Source: Tychonema litorale BBK16 (GTDB lineage: Bacteria; Cyanobacteriota; Cyanobacteriia; Cyanobacteriales; Microcoleaceae). Taken from it: a DNA stretch of 30,502 nucleotides. This document shows, in pieces, positions 17,532-27,243 of the stretch (the first letter of the stretch is position 1; each line of letters starts with the position of its first letter). The notes under the pieces were generated by a model. That model saw only the letters and a program-made list of their open reading frames with translations. It did not search any database and was not told where the DNA came from. Location of the stretch: assembly GCF_021648855.1 (NCBI RefSeq), contig NZ_JAKJHX010000035.1, positions 1-30,502 of the forward strand. Reading direction: 5' to 3'. Position numbers and translations under genes: made by a program.

Positions 17532-17651
17532 TTACTTGTTGATACCCAACTGATCGCCACGCTTGTACTGCTGATAAGCAGCAAAAAATAGCCCCGACAG
17601 AGTAACAAAAATCAGACCAAGAACAATACCTGAAAGCAACGGTTCTACCAT
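17532..17651 (-). CDS. petG: PetG, cytochrome b6f complex small subunit 5
   Basis: 39-residue single-span membrane protein, translated by hand: it starts [14 protein letters not shown] and ends [13 protein letters not shown]. This is the standard PetG sequence and size (usually 37-38 residues). PetG is one of the small subunits on the outer edge of the thylakoid cytochrome b6f complex and is needed for its stability in photosynthetic and respiratory electron flow. A strong Shine-Dalgarno AAGGAG lies 5 nt before the start (17657-17662). It diverges from the cytochrome cM-like gene and faces the RqcH-like gene across a terminator. Confidence 0.95.
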   Translation of the reverse strand: MVEPLLSGIVLGLIFVTLSGLFFAAYQQYKRGDQLGINK

Positions 17652-17830
17652 GAAAGCTCCTTATCGTTAAGATTTAACAACCTATTTTTAATCTTACCAG
17701 CACTTACACATTTGAATTTCGGCAAAAGAGTCATTCAGGGGGTCTCAAAGCTTGATCTCCCCGCTGGGAAGGATTAAGCTATGTTATGAGAAATAAATTT
17801 TCTTGTAGATACTTTTTTTATTGAACTCCT

Positions 17831-18211
17831 TTGAATCACCAAATTGTCACAAATGAAACTAAAAACTCGATCGAACAAATTGCCATATTTGTGCTAGCGT
17901 CGTTGCTGGCGATCGTGTTATCCACCTTAGCAATACACAGGTTTCAGGTCGCTGATCCCTACGTCAGTAGCGTACTATCTTTGACCGGCGATCCAATTCA
18001 GGGATCTGCCATCTTTCAAATGAACTGTGCCGGGTGTCACACATCCCTTGCAGACACTCAAGTCGGACCAAACTTACATCTAGTGTCCCAGCGCAAATCC
18101 GAATTTGGCTTAATCCGCCAAGTCACCAGCGGGCAAACCCCCCCAATGCCACAGTTTCAGCCAAGTCCCCAAGAAATGGCAGACTTGCTCAAATATTTGG
18201 AACAAATTTGA
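17831..18211 (+). CDS. cytM: Membrane-anchored c-type cytochrome, cytochrome cM-like
   Basis: 126-residue protein with an N-terminal anchor (about 16-36, IAIFVLASLLAIVLSTLAI) and a class I cytochrome c domain. The haem motif CAGCH is at 66-70, with H70 as axial ligand and M106 of TPPMPQF as the likely sixth ligand. Size, uncleaved-looking anchor and the PPMP loop fit cytochrome cM, a low-abundance cyanobacterial electron carrier of debated role; another small cytochrome c is possible. The start is a TTG at 17831: there is no in-frame ATG before the haem site, and the in-frame GTG at 17891 would remove part of the anchor. No clear Shine-Dalgarno is seen. A weak promoter candidate is TTGATC at 17752 with TAAGCT 17 nt later. 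The neighbour is divergent petG, another electron-transport gene. Confidence 0.75.
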   Translation: MNHQIVTNETKNSIEQIAIFVLASLLAIVLSTLAIHRFQVADPYVSSVLSLTGDPIQGSAIFQMNCAGCHTSLADTQVGPNLHLVSQRKSEFGLIRQVTSGQTPPMPQFQPSPQEMADLLKYLEQI

Positions 18212-18219
18212 ACCAGTAG

Positions 18220-18334
18220 GGACACGGCAGTGCCGTGTCCTGATTTCTTTGAGTAGGACACGGCAGTGCCGTGTCCCTACCCCAAAATCATCATGTAGGG
18301 AGACGGCAGTGCCGTGTCCTGATTTCTTTGAGGC
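18220..18334. repeat. Cluster of three REP-like palindromes with a flanking direct repeat
   Basis: Copies at 18220-18240, 18256-18276 and 18299-18319 have arms GGACACGGCA/TGCCGTGTCC (the third begins GGAGACGGCA). Copies one and three are both followed by TGATTTCTTTGAG, so a unit of about 80 bp was partly duplicated. The cluster lies between the convergent cytochrome gene and the second DUF4347 gene. Confidence 0.9.
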
Positions 18335-18364
18335 AGGGGTATCAACCTCTGCCAGACTATCGGA

Positions 18365-21300
18365 CTATACCAGTACGTTGAAATCCTGAGCTGTTAGCAA
18401 GCTCGATCGCACGCCCTTGAGAACAGCCAACAATTCACCAGTACCAGCAACGCTAATTGATGCCGATCCATTAGTTTGAGTCAACGACAATTGACCGAAG
18501 TCCAAGCCACCACTCAAAACCAGCAAATCAACTCCTTGAGTGAAGTCAATAATCGTATCCAAACCGCTGCCCACTGACAACAAGAAGCCATCACTGCCAT
18601 CGCCACCAATCAGAGTATCGCTACCAAGGCCACCAAAGAGAATGTCATCGCCGGTGCCACCAAAGAGGACGTCATCACCACTACCGCCAAATACGATGTC
18701 GTCATCATCCCCAGCACAAAGAGTGTCATTGCCTTGATCGCCAGTTAACTCATCATTGCCGATACCGCCCAACATGACGTCATCGCCTTTGCCGCCGTAG
18801 GAGATATCATCACCTTCATCCCCAGATATCGAGTCATTGCCACGATTACCGTAAATAGTATCGTTGCCAATATCTCCAAATATCAAGTCAAAGCCTTTGC
18901 CACCGAACAGAATATCATTATCGATACCTCCGTAGACAGTATCGTTGCCGACATTACCATTGATATAATCCCCGCCCTCTTGGCCAAAGATCAAATCATT
19001 GCCACCCAATCCAAAGATAGAGTCACTACCTGCACTACCCACGAGAATATCGTCGCCGTTATTTCCGTTGATCACATTGTTCCGTGAAGGACTTGTGGGG
19101 AGATTAGGAGCCTGAATTCTGGGAAACTCTTCAGGGCAAACCAAATCTGTGGTTTGCGGACTCAGAGGGGTAGTGAGGTCAGGTGTCGGAGTCGGGGCTG
19201 GAGTCGGAGTCGGAGTTGGAGTTGGAGTTGGGGTTGGGGTTGGAGTTGGAGTTGGAGTCGGAGTCGGCGCTGGAGTTGGAGTCGGCGCTGGAGTCGGCGC
19301 TGGAGTCGGACTCGGAGTTGGCACTCCAATCGGCCCTGGAGTCGGCGCTGGAGTCGGAGTCGGCGCGATCGGAGTCGGCGTCGGGAAGCTCGCGAAATTG
19401 ACGCTGACAGTAGTGCCAGAAGTGATATCGATCGCGATCGGGCTGGGTTTGCTTTGGGTTAACCCAGCTTGCGGGACTTCGCGGACGGTGTAAGTTCCCG
19501 GTGTCAAGTTCGTGAACAGGTAGTTACCAGTATTGTCTGTAGTAGCGGTAACAGGAGCAGGAGCGGGAGTGCCAGGAGTTCCAGTTACCACTTTGGTCAA
19601 CTCAATTTTGGCATTCACCAAACCCACTTCTCCGGTATCCAAAACGTCATTTCTATTGACATCTCGGAAGCTCACCCCTCGAATCGTGGCTGGTTGAGGC
19701 AGGAAGTTACCGAAGTCAATGCCCGTGATTTTATCTCCGGCCTTCACCGTAATGTCGGCGGGGAGCGCAGTCGTCGGTATCGAGTCTTTTTGTAGGACTT
19801 CCCTTACCTTGTAAGTACCTGCGGGTACTTCCGTGAGAGTGTAGTTGCCGTTGGCATCGGTGATGGTAGTCAGTTCGCCCTGATCGAAGACTCCATTCAC
19901 TGGGTTGCTGTCGATGAAGATTTGCCAATTTGGCAGTCCGACTTCTCCGGCATCCTTGATTTTGTTTTGGTTGGCATCGCTGAATTTTTGACCGCTGATG
20001 GTGCTCGACTCAAAGAAGTTGCCGAAGTTGTTGTTTTGCGAGTCGAGTCCGCTGGTAAGGGCGATCGTCAACGCGCCGGAAATCGTCGGCGTGGCTGCGT
20101 TGGCGGCGGGCGCGGTTTGTATCCAGCCCGGTTGCAATACTTCGCGAATGTTGTAGGTGGCGAATGGCAGGTTGGTGAACTCGTACTTACCGGCAACATC
20201 AGTGACGACGCTGGCTTCGGTTGGGTCTTTGACGCCGTTGTTGTTGGCATCGGAGTAGATTGTCCACCCTGCTAGGACTGGTTCGGCAGCCTCTTTCGTG
20301 CCATTTTTGTTGCGATCGTTAAATTTGAACCCGCTGATCTTGCCAACCTGGAAGTTCCCGAAGTTGGTGGGAGTGGTTGCGCTGTTGGTAATGTTCACGC
20401 CACTGCTGGGAGTGATGCTACCCGTGGGGGCAAGAGTTGGTTGCCAGCCAGTCTTTGGCACTTCCTTTAGGGTGTATGTGCCGGGCCCAACATCGGTAAA
20501 GGTGTAGTTGCCGGTGGTAGTTGTACTTTGGGTTTTTACCACTGCACCGATCGCATCAACTAACTGAATCTCAAAAGGAGTTGTCGGTGCTCCCTCTCCC
20601 GCATCTAAGGTTCCCTTACCGTCTTTGTCCTCGAATTTGGTACCGCTAATGGTGATGTTTTTGAAGACACCAAAGTTTTTATCGATGACGGGAGTGCCAC
20701 TGTTGGCGGTGACTGGAATTGCCGCAGCGGGAAAAGAGATGCTGGAGCCTGTTGGGGCCGTGGCTTGGATCAAATATTTGCCTGGGCCGATGTCGGAGAA
20801 CAGATAATCTCCAGCTACCCCAGTCGTTACTGGCGCGCCGACAATCGTATCTGTGGCTGCTTGGAATATCCCGTCGCCATTGATGTCTTTGTAGAGGCTG
20901 ACGCTGATACCAGGTAATACGGTGTCGGTGGGAAGGTCTAAGACTTTGTTACCGAGGACGTCGGTGTAGGTTTTGCCTGCGATCGTGGTTTTCAGGAAAT
21001 TACCGAAGTTTGCACCGGTGACATCAGCAATACCACTCGTCACTGTTGGTGCCAAAGTCTGCACCCAACCAGTTTGTAATGTTTCTACGATCGCGGTATT
21101 TGTCTTAACGTCTTTGATGGTGTAAGTCCCGTCGGCTGCTGTGATCGCGCTTTTTGTACCTACGGTAATCGTCCAGCCTGGGAGGCCTACTTCAGTCGCC
21201 ACGGCACCTTTGAGGCTATCACCATCAAAGTCGTTGAATTTAGTCCCTGTGACGATCGGGCCGTATTCATAAGCACCGATGTCAATAGCAGCGCCGATCG

Positions 21301-23410
21301 TCCGAGGAAAGCCAGTACCCCGTTCATCAGTTGCACCAGCAGCCGGATCAGCGATACCGCGGTTAATGGCCGGATTCGTAACTGTAGCAGTGCTGTCAAC
21401 CAAAGCATAGGTGAGAGGAACGGCTGTAGCCCCGTTCAATGCTGCGGTAGGAGCGATGACATTTGCCAGAGGAACAGTCGTCGGCAATTCATTAGTCGCT
21501 GCGAAGCCCGTGCTACCTACCAAACTTCCGATCAAATTATTGCTACTAGCGACTGCGAATTCCCCAAACACATCAGGACTTCCGCCGGCCAGATTCCCTG
21601 CGACGATCGTATTTTTGAGAGTTACAGTACCGGCGGCGTTAGTCGCAATGCCCCCGCCGTTAGCCAAAACAGGAACATTTAGCGTAGAAGTAGCAGTGTT
21701 AGCAGTGATCGTGTTATTAGTCAGAGTTGCAGTAGCGCCGTTGTTGACAAAAATCGCGGCACCTGCGCCAGCACCCGCTGTAGTGCCCGGACCAGCCCCA
21801 GCACCTCCTGTTGCTGTATTGCCAAATAAAGTGCTGTTGTTGAGTGCCAAACTGCCAGCCCTCACAAAAATTGCACCACCCAGGCCGGCACCACCACCGC
21901 CACCTAAGTTAGGGCCACCAAGACCACCTGTGGTTAAACCTCCGAGGGGTGTGCTGATTCCTCCTAATGCACCGCTACCGCCACCGCCACCAAATCCTCC
22001 CAAGCCGCCAGCGCCACTAGCGCCTGCGACACCGCCAGGAGGAGTGGCTGCGGCTGCACCACCAGCACCAGCACCGCCGCCACCGCCACCAAATCCTCCC
22101 AAGCCGCCATCGCCACCAACTCCGCCATTACCGGCAGTGGTAGAACCAGCAACGCCACCGCCACCGCCAACGCCGCCACCACCGCCACCGCCACCCAAGC
22201 CACCAACACCGCCAAGACCGCCAACACCGCCAGCGCCGCCGCTAGTGCCGCCGGTACCAGCACCGCCAATACCACCTGCGCCGCCGATACCGCCGTTGAG
22301 ACCAGTTCCCGGCAATCCGCCAGTTCCATTGCCACCAGGACCAGCGGTGCCGCCGGGGCCGCCACCAGCCCCGATGCTTGCGTTGCCAGTGAGGCCTGTT
22401 AGACCGTTGCCTCCGGCACTGGGGAAGGGAAACAGTCCTGCAAAATCGGTGTTGCCACCAGGCCCACCTGCTGCGCCTGCTACGGCTGCTGCCCCGGCGC
22501 CACCTGTAGCATTGTTGCCATTGAAGGTAACGCTATTAACTGTGACAGCACCGCTATTAACAAATAGTGCGCCTCCCATGCCGGCTGCACCACCACCGCC
22601 AGCAGTACCCGCACCGCCTAGTGCTAGCCCACCGGTAATTGTCATGTTGGAAAAGCTAACTGCACCGCCGTCTAGAAAAAAGCCCCGGTTGTTACCAAGG
22701 TTTACGGTGAAACCGCCACCGGTAAAGGTGATGGGGTTAGAAATTCGTGGCAGAACTTCTCCCGCTGCTAGGGTAATGTTGCCGGTAATCGCGATCGTGT
22801 CAGCATCGGGCAAAGCGTTAGCTAAAGTTATCGCATCTCGCAGTGTGGCAAATGTGGCAACTAAAACGCCGCTGTATGCTTCCCTCGCCGCTGCGGAAAA
22901 TGCCAAAGCCGTCTCTATCTTCCCCGTGGAAACTTCCAATTCCCAGTCTCCACCCAAGGCGGCATTCCCAGTCAAATTATCCGAAGCTGCAACTTCTGCC
23001 CCAGTGATATCGCTCAGCCTTTGCACAAAAGCGACACCGGCGGCTGTGGCTGCGACGTTGCAACCATAAAGGAGAATTTCGGGTTTAGCTGTAATTCTAG
23101 AGTTCGAGTTTGCCTCGGCTGGTAGGGCAAACCATTCTTCTAGCCGATCGCGATAAGTTTCAATGTTACTTAGATTAAGTTCTGTTGCGCCGATTTGGAC
23201 GCTGGCTGCCGCCCCGTGAGACAAAATGTGGACGGCTGCAATATTTTCCCGTGTTTTAAGTGTTTCTGTTATTTGCTCGATGCCGTCGCGATCGCCCTTC
23301 AGAACAATAATTTCTGTATCGAGATTAACGCTTTCTGTTAAACTTTCGCAATCTTTAACTTGTGAATCTACGAAAACTATCTGTTGATTCCGTGCTTTGT
23401 CAAATTCCAT
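18365..23410 (-). CDS. DUF4347 / Gly-rich beta-helix / SdrD-B-like / RTX mosaic surface or secreted protein
   Basis: 1681-residue modular protein, paralogous at both ends to the 1907-residue one. DUF4347 covers about 8-180 (SHG at 64-66, YGC ending at C117, GGDWELE at 153-159). About 184-260 looks like the start of a right-handed beta-helix. About 262-514 is Gly-rich (GGxGG runs). About 515-714 continues the helix and ends in NRG...TDERG...IDIGAYE, as in choice-of-anchor proteins. Six SdrD-B-like repeats (G-x-K/S-F-x-D-x-N, FGNF endings) run from about 716 to 1340. A Pro-Thr linker and RTX repeats (about 1446-1607) precede a C-terminal cap matching the paralogue. No signal peptide; type I secretion is inferred. 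AGGA lies 9 nt before the ATG, supporting the start. Probable adhesin or matrix protein; ligand unknown. Confidence 0.9.
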   Translation of the reverse strand: MEFDKARNQQIVFVDSQVKDCESLTESVNLDTEIIVLKGDRDGIEQITETLKTRENIAAVHILSHGAAASVQIGATELNLSNIETYRDRLEEWFALPAEANSNSRITAKPEILLYGCNVAATAAGVAFVQRLSDITGAEVAASDNLTGNAALGGDWELEVSTGKIETALAFSAAAREAYSGVLVATFATLRDAITLANALPDADTIAITGNITLAAGEVLPRISNPITFTGGGFTVNLGNNRGFFLDGGAVSFSNMTITGGLALGGAGTAGGGGAAGMGGALFVNSGAVTVNSVTFNGNNATGGAGAAAVAGAAGGPGGNTDFAGLFPFPSAGGNGLTGLTGNASIGAGGGPGGTAGPGGNGTGGLPGTGLNGGIGGAGGIGGAGTGGTSGGAGGVGGLGGVGGLGGGGGGGGVGGGGGVAGSTTAGNGGVGGDGGLGGFGGGGGGAGAGGAAAATPPGGVAGASGAGGLGGFGGGGGSGALGGISTPLGGLTTGGLGGPNLGGGGGAGLGGAIFVRAGSLALNNSTLFGNTATGGAGAGPGTTAGAGAGAAIFVNNGATATLTNNTITANTATSTLNVPVLANGGGIATNAAGTVTLKNTIVAGNLAGGSPDVFGEFAVASSNNLIGSLVGSTGFAATNELPTTVPLANVIAPTAALNGATAVPLTYALVDSTATVTNPAINRGIADPAAGATDERGTGFPRTIGAAIDIGAYEYGPIVTGTKFNDFDGDSLKGAVATEVGLPGWTITVGTKSAITAADGTYTIKDVKTNTAIVETLQTGWVQTLAPTVTSGIADVTGANFGNFLKTTIAGKTYTDVLGNKVLDLPTDTVLPGISVSLYKDINGDGIFQAATDTIVGAPVTTGVAGDYLFSDIGPGKYLIQATAPTGSSISFPAAAIPVTANSGTPVIDKNFGVFKNITISGTKFEDKDGKGTLDAGEGAPTTPFEIQLVDAIGAVVKTQSTTTTGNYTFTDVGPGTYTLKEVPKTGWQPTLAPTGSITPSSGVNITNSATTPTNFGNFQVGKISGFKFNDRNKNGTKEAAEPVLAGWTIYSDANNNGVKDPTEASVVTDVAGKYEFTNLPFATYNIREVLQPGWIQTAPAANAATPTISGALTIALTSGLDSQNNNFGNFFESSTISGQKFSDANQNKIKDAGEVGLPNWQIFIDSNPVNGVFDQGELTTITDANGNYTLTEVPAGTYKVREVLQKDSIPTTALPADITVKAGDKITGIDFGNFLPQPATIRGVSFRDVNRNDVLDTGEVGLVNAKIELTKVVTGTPGTPAPAPVTATTDNTGNYLFTNLTPGTYTVREVPQAGLTQSKPSPIAIDITSGTTVSVNFASFPTPTPIAPTPTPAPTPGPIGVPTPSPTPAPTPAPTPTPAPTPTPTPTPTPTPTPTPTPTPTPAPTPTPDLTTPLSPQTTDLVCPEEFPRIQAPNLPTSPSRNNVINGNNGDDILVGSAGSDSIFGLGGNDLIFGQEGGDYINGNVGNDTVYGGIDNDILFGGKGFDLIFGDIGNDTIYGNRGNDSISGDEGDDISYGGKGDDVMLGGIGNDELTGDQGNDTLCAGDDDDIVFGGSGDDVLFGGTGDDILFGGLGSDTLIGGDGSDGFLLSVGSGLDTIIDFTQGVDLLVLSGGLDFGQLSLTQTNGSASISVAGTGELLAVLKGVRSSLLTAQDFNVLV
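19184..19386 (-). repeat. Pro-Thr linker microsatellite
   Basis: Tandem GGAGTC/GGAGTT/GGCGCT units (plus strand) encode the (PTP)n linker before the RTX part of the 1681-residue protein. Pure trinucleotide and hexanucleotide runs make copy-number change likely. Confidence 0.85.
21870..22625 (-). repeat. Gly-rich low-complexity block inside the beta-helix region
   Basis: About 250 codons made mostly of GGC/GGT/GCA units encode GGxGG-type repeats in the DUF4347 protein. The plus strand reads as CCGCCACCG-rich DNA and is open for 552 codons (21411-23069), a by-product of this composition. Confidence 0.85.
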
Positions 23411-23525
23411 GATTTAATTCCTCTAGTACACACACACATTAAATTGATCACACAAACCAAGCGTAGCAGCGATCAGATGTTTTTCATATATGCGATCGGC
23501 CTGCGTCCACGTAACAATTATTTAT

Positions 23526-23550
23526 TGACAAAAACGCATTTTTATGCGTT
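23526..23550 (-). promoter_or_regulatory. Leader hairpin followed by a T run upstream of the DUF4347 gene
   Basis: On the minus strand AACGCAT/ATGCGTT form a 7-bp stem with a 4-nt loop, followed immediately by TTTTTG, about 115-140 nt before the start at 23410. The form is that of a small intrinsic terminator, so it could be an attenuator or the end of a short upstream transcript. Confidence 0.4.
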
Positions 23551-23730
23551 ACGACAATAAACCACTTAGTTTGATTGATTAGAAGTCTGAAAGGGGGATG
23601 TTGTTCCGGCTTTTACAAAAATATTTTATAATACCTGGGCTGGGCGCAGTTTAATGATTTTAAAATAAACCATATACCATACTTTAGAAACAATGTCAAT
23701 CAAAGTAATTACTGAGAGCGATCGATATTG

Positions 23731-23773
23731 GTTATTTGTTACTCGTTATTGGAACTGACAAATAACAAATAAC
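23731..23773. repeat. Inverted repeat GTTATTTGTTA/TAACAAATAAC
   Basis: Perfect 11-bp arms separated by 21 nt in the non-coding gap. TTATTTGT/ACAAATAA fillers of this sort are common between cyanobacterial genes; no function is apparent. Confidence 0.7.
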
Positions 23774-23878
23774 AACCGTATTCAGAAATCAGGTTAGAGA
23801 TCACATTCGCTAATATTCTGATCTAACATTTCAGCCTCCTAATGTTTATTTCAGTTTAGATTTTGCACCAATATCTTG

Positions 23879-23940
23879 TAGGGTGCGTCGCTGCGAGATT
23901 TTTGAGTTGATTCGCAGATTGTTGATAGCGACGCACCCTA
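23879..23940. repeat. Long-stem hairpin directly downstream of cysW
   Basis: TAGGGTGCGTCGCT and AGCGACGCACCCTA are perfect 14-bp arms separated by 34 nt, with an inner GCGA/TCGC match. It ends 9 nt from the cysW stop codon. It is probably a MITE/REP-type insertion and may also end or stabilise the sulfate operon mRNA. Confidence 0.8.
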
Positions 23941-23949
23941 ATAATGACT

Positions 23950-24804
23950 TTATTCAACCTCCTTAATGCTAGTTTTTTGTTCCAAAATCTCCTTCAGCAC
24001 GAGAGTAACAACTGCTAGCAAACCGAGAACTACCGCCGCCGAAAATGCAGCTTGCGTCGCATACTGTTTATAAGCATCCTCTACAAACAAAGGCAAAGTT
24101 TGCGTTTTTTTAGCAATATTTCCCGACACCACAGAAACAGCGCCAAATTCTCCCATCGCTCTAGCATTAGTCAAAATTACTCCATAAAGCAATCCCCAGC
24201 GAATACTAGGAAGCGTCACATTCCAGAAAATTTGCCAGTCATTTGCTCCCAAAGTTTTCGCCGCCTCTTCTTGCTCTTTGCCCACTTCTTCCAAAACAGG
24301 AATTACTTCGCGGGCTACAAAAGGTAGAGTGACAAAAGCAGTAGCAAGTACCATTCCAGGAAAGGCAAAAATCACCTTAATATTAACAGCTTCTAGCAAT
24401 GGTCCGAACCATCCTAGGCGTCCGTAAAGCAGTACAATCATTAAACCGGCAACTACCGGAGATATGGCAAATGGCACATCTAAAATGCTGATTAATAGCG
24501 TGCGCCCCGGAAATTTGTTGCGACCAATTACCCAGGCTGCACACAAGCCAAATACTGTATTAATTGGCACGACAATCAGAGAAATTAGTAGGGTAAGTTG
24601 CGCTGCGGCTAGAAAATCTGGCGAGGTTAAGTTGGCAAAAAATGGCTCGACTCCTTTTCTGAAAGCTTGGTAAAAAACGTTGAGTGTGGGGATAAATAAT
24701 AGCAGGCCTAAATAGCCGATCGCAATTCCGATCAAAGTTGGCTTCACCCACGCTTTTTCGTTGCTCCGCGTCGCACCACTGAGTGAATTGATTTTAGCCG
24801 TCAT
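23950..24804 (-). CDS. cysW: Sulfate ABC transporter permease CysW
   Basis: 284-residue inner-membrane permease with about six spans. The cytoplasmic EAA loop at 179-200 ([22 protein letters not shown]) contacts the ATPase, and [12 protein letters not shown] is typical of CysW. With CysT it forms the channel through which sulfate (or thiosulfate) handed over by SbpA is imported. It is the last gene of the sbpA-cysT-cysW unit and overlaps the end of cysT by 11 nt, which implies translational coupling. The expected next gene, cysA for the ATPase, is absent; a long hairpin and then the DUF4347 gene follow instead. Confidence 0.93.
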   Translation of the reverse strand: MTAKINSLSGATRSNEKAWVKPTLIGIAIGYLGLLLFIPTLNVFYQAFRKGVEPFFANLTSPDFLAAAQLTLLISLIVVPINTVFGLCAAWVIGRNKFPGRTLLISILDVPFAISPVVAGLMIVLLYGRLGWFGPLLEAVNIKVIFAFPGMVLATAFVTLPFVAREVIPVLEEVGKEQEEAAKTLGANDWQIFWNVTLPSIRWGLLYGVILTNARAMGEFGAVSVVSGNIAKKTQTLPLFVEDAYKQYATQAAFSAAVVLGLLAVVTLVLKEILEQKTSIKEVE

Positions 24805-25654
24805 AGCGTCTTCTCCATGCTTGTAAGAGGTTAATTGCGAACAACATTGTCAGCGAAATAGCTAACATGACAGTACCAATTACCGTGGCTCCTGCATAGT
24901 CGTACTGTTCCAATCTTTGGAAAATCAAAACAGGGGCGATTAAATCTTTGAACGGTACATTGGAAGCGACAATTACTGTAGAACCATATTCACCAACTGC
25001 TCGCGAAAATCCCAGGGCAACTCCGGTTAAAATAGATGGAAATAATGGTGGCAAAACTACTCGCCAGAAGGTTTGAAACTGAGAAGCACCTAGGCACCAA
25101 GCTGCTTCTTCGATGTCTTTTTCCATCTCGTGTAAAACTGGCTGTACGGTTCTAACTATAAATGGCAAGGATATAAATATCATCGCTATACCTACGCCCA
25201 AGCGAGTAAAAGATATCTTGATTCCTAATGGTGCAAAAAGTGAACCTATCCAGCCGTTATCGCTGTAAACTGTGGCGATAGTTAAACCGGCTACGGATGT
25301 GGGTAATGCAAAGGGTAAATCGACGGCTGCATCAACAATCCGTTTTAAGGGAAAGTTGTACCTGACTAAAACCCAGGCAATTAATGTGCCGAAGACTCCG
25401 TTAATTAATGCTGAGATTAAGGCTGTAACAAATGTGACATCATAGGCGGAAAGCGCGATCGGGCTTGTGGCAATTTTCCAAAATTCAGCGGGGTTTGTCG
25501 TACTGGCTTTCAACAGCATTGCTGCAACTGGGAGCAATAACATTAAGCTGAGGTAGCCGAGGGTGATTCCCCAAGGTAATGTGATTTTTGCGATCGCACT
25601 TTTGATATTCTGAATAGCAGATTGAGAGTTATTGATTGGTGATGATACAGACAT
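24794..25654 (-). CDS. cysT: Sulfate ABC transporter permease CysT
   Basis: 286-residue inner-membrane permease, partner of CysW. Motifs: [15 protein letters not shown] near 111-125, EAA loop [22 protein letters not shown] at 182-203, and [15 protein letters not shown] after it. The first 25 residues ([16 protein letters not shown]) look like translated repeat filler and are not conserved-looking, so the true start could be somewhat downstream, although no in-frame ATG exists before M38. No clear Shine-Dalgarno is seen. The gene lies 125 nt after sbpA, with an inverted repeat in the gap, and overlaps cysW by 11 nt. Confidence 0.93.
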   Translation of the reverse strand: MSVSSPINNSQSAIQNIKSAIAKITLPWGITLGYLSLMLLLPVAAMLLKASTTNPAEFWKIATSPIALSAYDVTFVTALISALINGVFGTLIAWVLVRYNFPLKRIVDAAVDLPFALPTSVAGLTIATVYSDNGWIGSLFAPLGIKISFTRLGVGIAMIFISLPFIVRTVQPVLHEMEKDIEEAAWCLGASQFQTFWRVVLPPLFPSILTGVALGFSRAVGEYGSTVIVASNVPFKDLIAPVLIFQRLEQYDYAGATVIGTVMLAISLTMLFAINLLQAWRRRYDG

Positions 25655-25686
25655 AAATTAATCATATGAAGTGAAATCGAAAATAT

Positions 25687-25769
25687 GTAGGTTGGGTTGA
25701 GGCCTTGGGAAACCCAACTCTTTATTTCAAGTAAGGTGTTGGGTTTCGCTATCGCTCTACCCAACCTAC
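25687..25769. repeat. Inverted repeat between sbpA and cysT
   Basis: GTAGGTTGGGT and ACCCAACCTAC are 11-bp perfect arms 61 nt apart, with nested TTGGG-aaa-CCCAA and AACCCAAC/GTTGGGTT pairings. It is a cyanobacterial GTTGGGTTT-type repeat. Inside the operon it may lower expression of cysT-cysW relative to sbpA, which is inference. Confidence 0.8.
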
Positions 25770-25779
25770 TTTCTACTTT

Positions 25780-26913
25780 CTACCGTTTAATTGAACCTTG
25801 AATTTTGTCAAAAATAGCTCCATCATCAAAGAATTTCTTCTGAATTTCTCCCCAACCTCCTAAGTCTTGAGCTGTAAATAGAGTTTTAATAGCCGGATAT
25901 TTTTTGATAAATTCTGGTTCCGCTGCTACTGTCGCATCTACTGGGCGGAATCCGGCTTTGGCAAATTCTCGCTGAGCTTCTGGAGTGTAGAGAAATTTCA
26001 CAAATGCTTCGGCGACTTCCTTTGTACCATGTTTGGTGACATTTTTGTCGATAATCGCGATCGGATTGTCGATCGACACATTCACTTGTGGAACTGTATA
26101 ATTTGGTTTTTCACCTTTATCGCCAGCCAAAATAACTTCATTTTCGTAGTTAATTAAGGCATCACCTTGACCTTGTTTGAAAAAGACATCGCTGGCTTCA
26201 CGGGCATCTCTAGTCAGAATCGGGACGTTTTTGTAGACTTTGCTAGTAAAGTCTAATGCTTTGACATCATCTCCTCCAGTTTTGAGCACCGAGCCCCAAA
26301 GTGCCAGGAAATTCCAACGAGCAACACCTGATGTTTTGGGATCAGCGGTAATCACTTTTACTCCATCTTTGGCTAAATCTTCCCAGGTTTTGATACCTTT
26401 GGGATTGCCTTCGCGGGTGACTATTGCTGCTACGGATTTGCTGACGATACCTTGGTTAGGAAATTCTTTTTCCCAGCCTAGATCAATTAGTCCGGCTTTC
26501 TCGATTTTTTGGGTGTCGAGGGCGAGGGCTAGGTGTACAATGTCTGCTTCTAAACCATCAATTACGGCTCTAGTTTGAGAACCAGAACCGCCGTAGCTTT
26601 CACTGAATATGACGGTTTGACCTTTTTCTTTTTGCCATTGTTCCACAAATTTGGGGATTATCGCTGCGTGGGCGGCTTTGGTGACGGCGAAGGAAACAAG
26701 GGTTAATTCTATGTTGCCTTTTTTGGCGGTTGTACTGGGATTTGCTGCGGGATTGTTACTGTTGGTGCCACAGGATGCCACGGCTATACTTAGTGTGATT
26801 CCCAATAAAAATAGCGACACAAAGCTTTTAAGCGAATTCAATAATTGACTTTTCTTGGCTGCCTGCTGTTGCGGCGAGCGAAGATGCCGAGTTGCGCGTT
26901 GCCATAAGCTCAT
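25780..26913 (-). CDS. sbpA: Sulfate-binding lipoprotein SbpA
   Basis: 377-residue periplasmic solute-binding protein, first gene of the sulfate importer operon. A long positively charged N-terminus is followed by a hydrophobic stretch (about 30-45) and the lipobox-like IAVASC with C48, so it is probably lipid-anchored. Family motifs include SFAVTKAAH, FSESYGGSGSQTRAVIDGL near 103-121, ADIVHLALALDT, and KTSGVARWNFLALWGS. The molybdate-binding branch is shorter and lacks these. The ATG at 26913 is supported by GAGG 6 nt upstream, although 47 residues before the lipid Cys is long for a signal peptide. A TACGGT/ACCGTA inverted repeat lies 22-47 nt before the start and could be an operator. cysT and cysW follow. 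Confidence 0.95.
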   Translation of the reverse strand: MSLWQRATRHLRSPQQQAAKKSQLLNSLKSFVSLFLLGITLSIAVASCGTNSNNPAANPSTTAKKGNIELTLVSFAVTKAAHAAIIPKFVEQWQKEKGQTVIFSESYGGSGSQTRAVIDGLEADIVHLALALDTQKIEKAGLIDLGWEKEFPNQGIVSKSVAAIVTREGNPKGIKTWEDLAKDGVKVITADPKTSGVARWNFLALWGSVLKTGGDDVKALDFTSKVYKNVPILTRDAREASDVFFKQGQGDALINYENEVILAGDKGEKPNYTVPQVNVSIDNPIAIIDKNVTKHGTKEVAEAFVKFLYTPEAQREFAKAGFRPVDATVAAEPEFIKKYPAIKTLFTAQDLGGWGEIQKKFFDDGAIFDKIQGSIKR

Positions 26914-27243
26914 AAAAAACCTCGGTTACTAAAGTACGGTTATTAGGTCGGAATACCGTAATTACTATGTGAGATACGATCATATACAAGAACGAGTAAA
27001 ATGACAATAGGGAAAAAATTGTTTGATGTAGGGGCGATCGAGTATTCCAAATCGAGTACCCCTAAGTGTTTTTACTAGGTGTATGGTATGCAAATTCACA
27101 GTAAAATGTAAAAAATAGTAAGGTTAAGCTGCGTCGCCTGTGAAGGTGCGGGATATGTTTTACGGATGCGTGACGCGATCGACTAAATGTAGGGACGATG
27201 CCTGTGAATACCCGCCCCAGAAAAGAAAAAAAATTTAACTTGT
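26914..27243. other. Divergent intergenic region between sbpA and the WD40 gene
   Basis: 330 nt with promoters for sbpA (-) and the WD40 gene (+). Visible elements are the TACGGT/ACCGTA repeat at 26935-26960, a TAGGGG/CCCCTA inverted repeat at 27029-27064 enclosing two direct copies of ATCGAGTA, and an A-rich tract just before 27244. No reading frame here looks real. Confidence 0.6.
26935..26960. promoter_or_regulatory. Candidate operator upstream of sbpA
   Basis: TACGGT and ACCGTA form a 6-bp inverted repeat with a 14-nt spacer just ahead of the sulfate operon. Sulfate operons are usually controlled by sulfur status, often by LysR-type regulators that bind spaced dyads. Assigning this site to such a regulator is inference. 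Confidence 0.35.

Larger units (their letters stand above)
23411..23949. other. Gap between the sulfate operon and the second DUF4347 gene
   Basis: 539 nt with no gene. It contains, from left to right: the leader of the DUF4347 gene with a (GT)n-like run and AGGA near the start; a hairpin at 23533-23550; an 11-bp inverted repeat at 23731-23773; and a 14-bp stem hairpin at 23879-23940 just after cysW. The promoter of the DUF4347 gene must lie here, but no clear -35/-10 could be fixed. Confidence 0.7.

Noticed and set aside
19149..19493. Open frames made of (GV)n or (SR)n on the plus strand
   Set aside because: Shadows of the Pro-Thr linker microsatellite of the minus-strand gene.
21411..23069. 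552-codon open frame on the plus strand, Pro/Ala-rich
   Set aside because: It is antisense to the Gly-rich block of the DUF4347 gene. Its openness and its PPPPP runs follow from GGC/GGT codons on the other strand; the minus frame has real domains on both sides.
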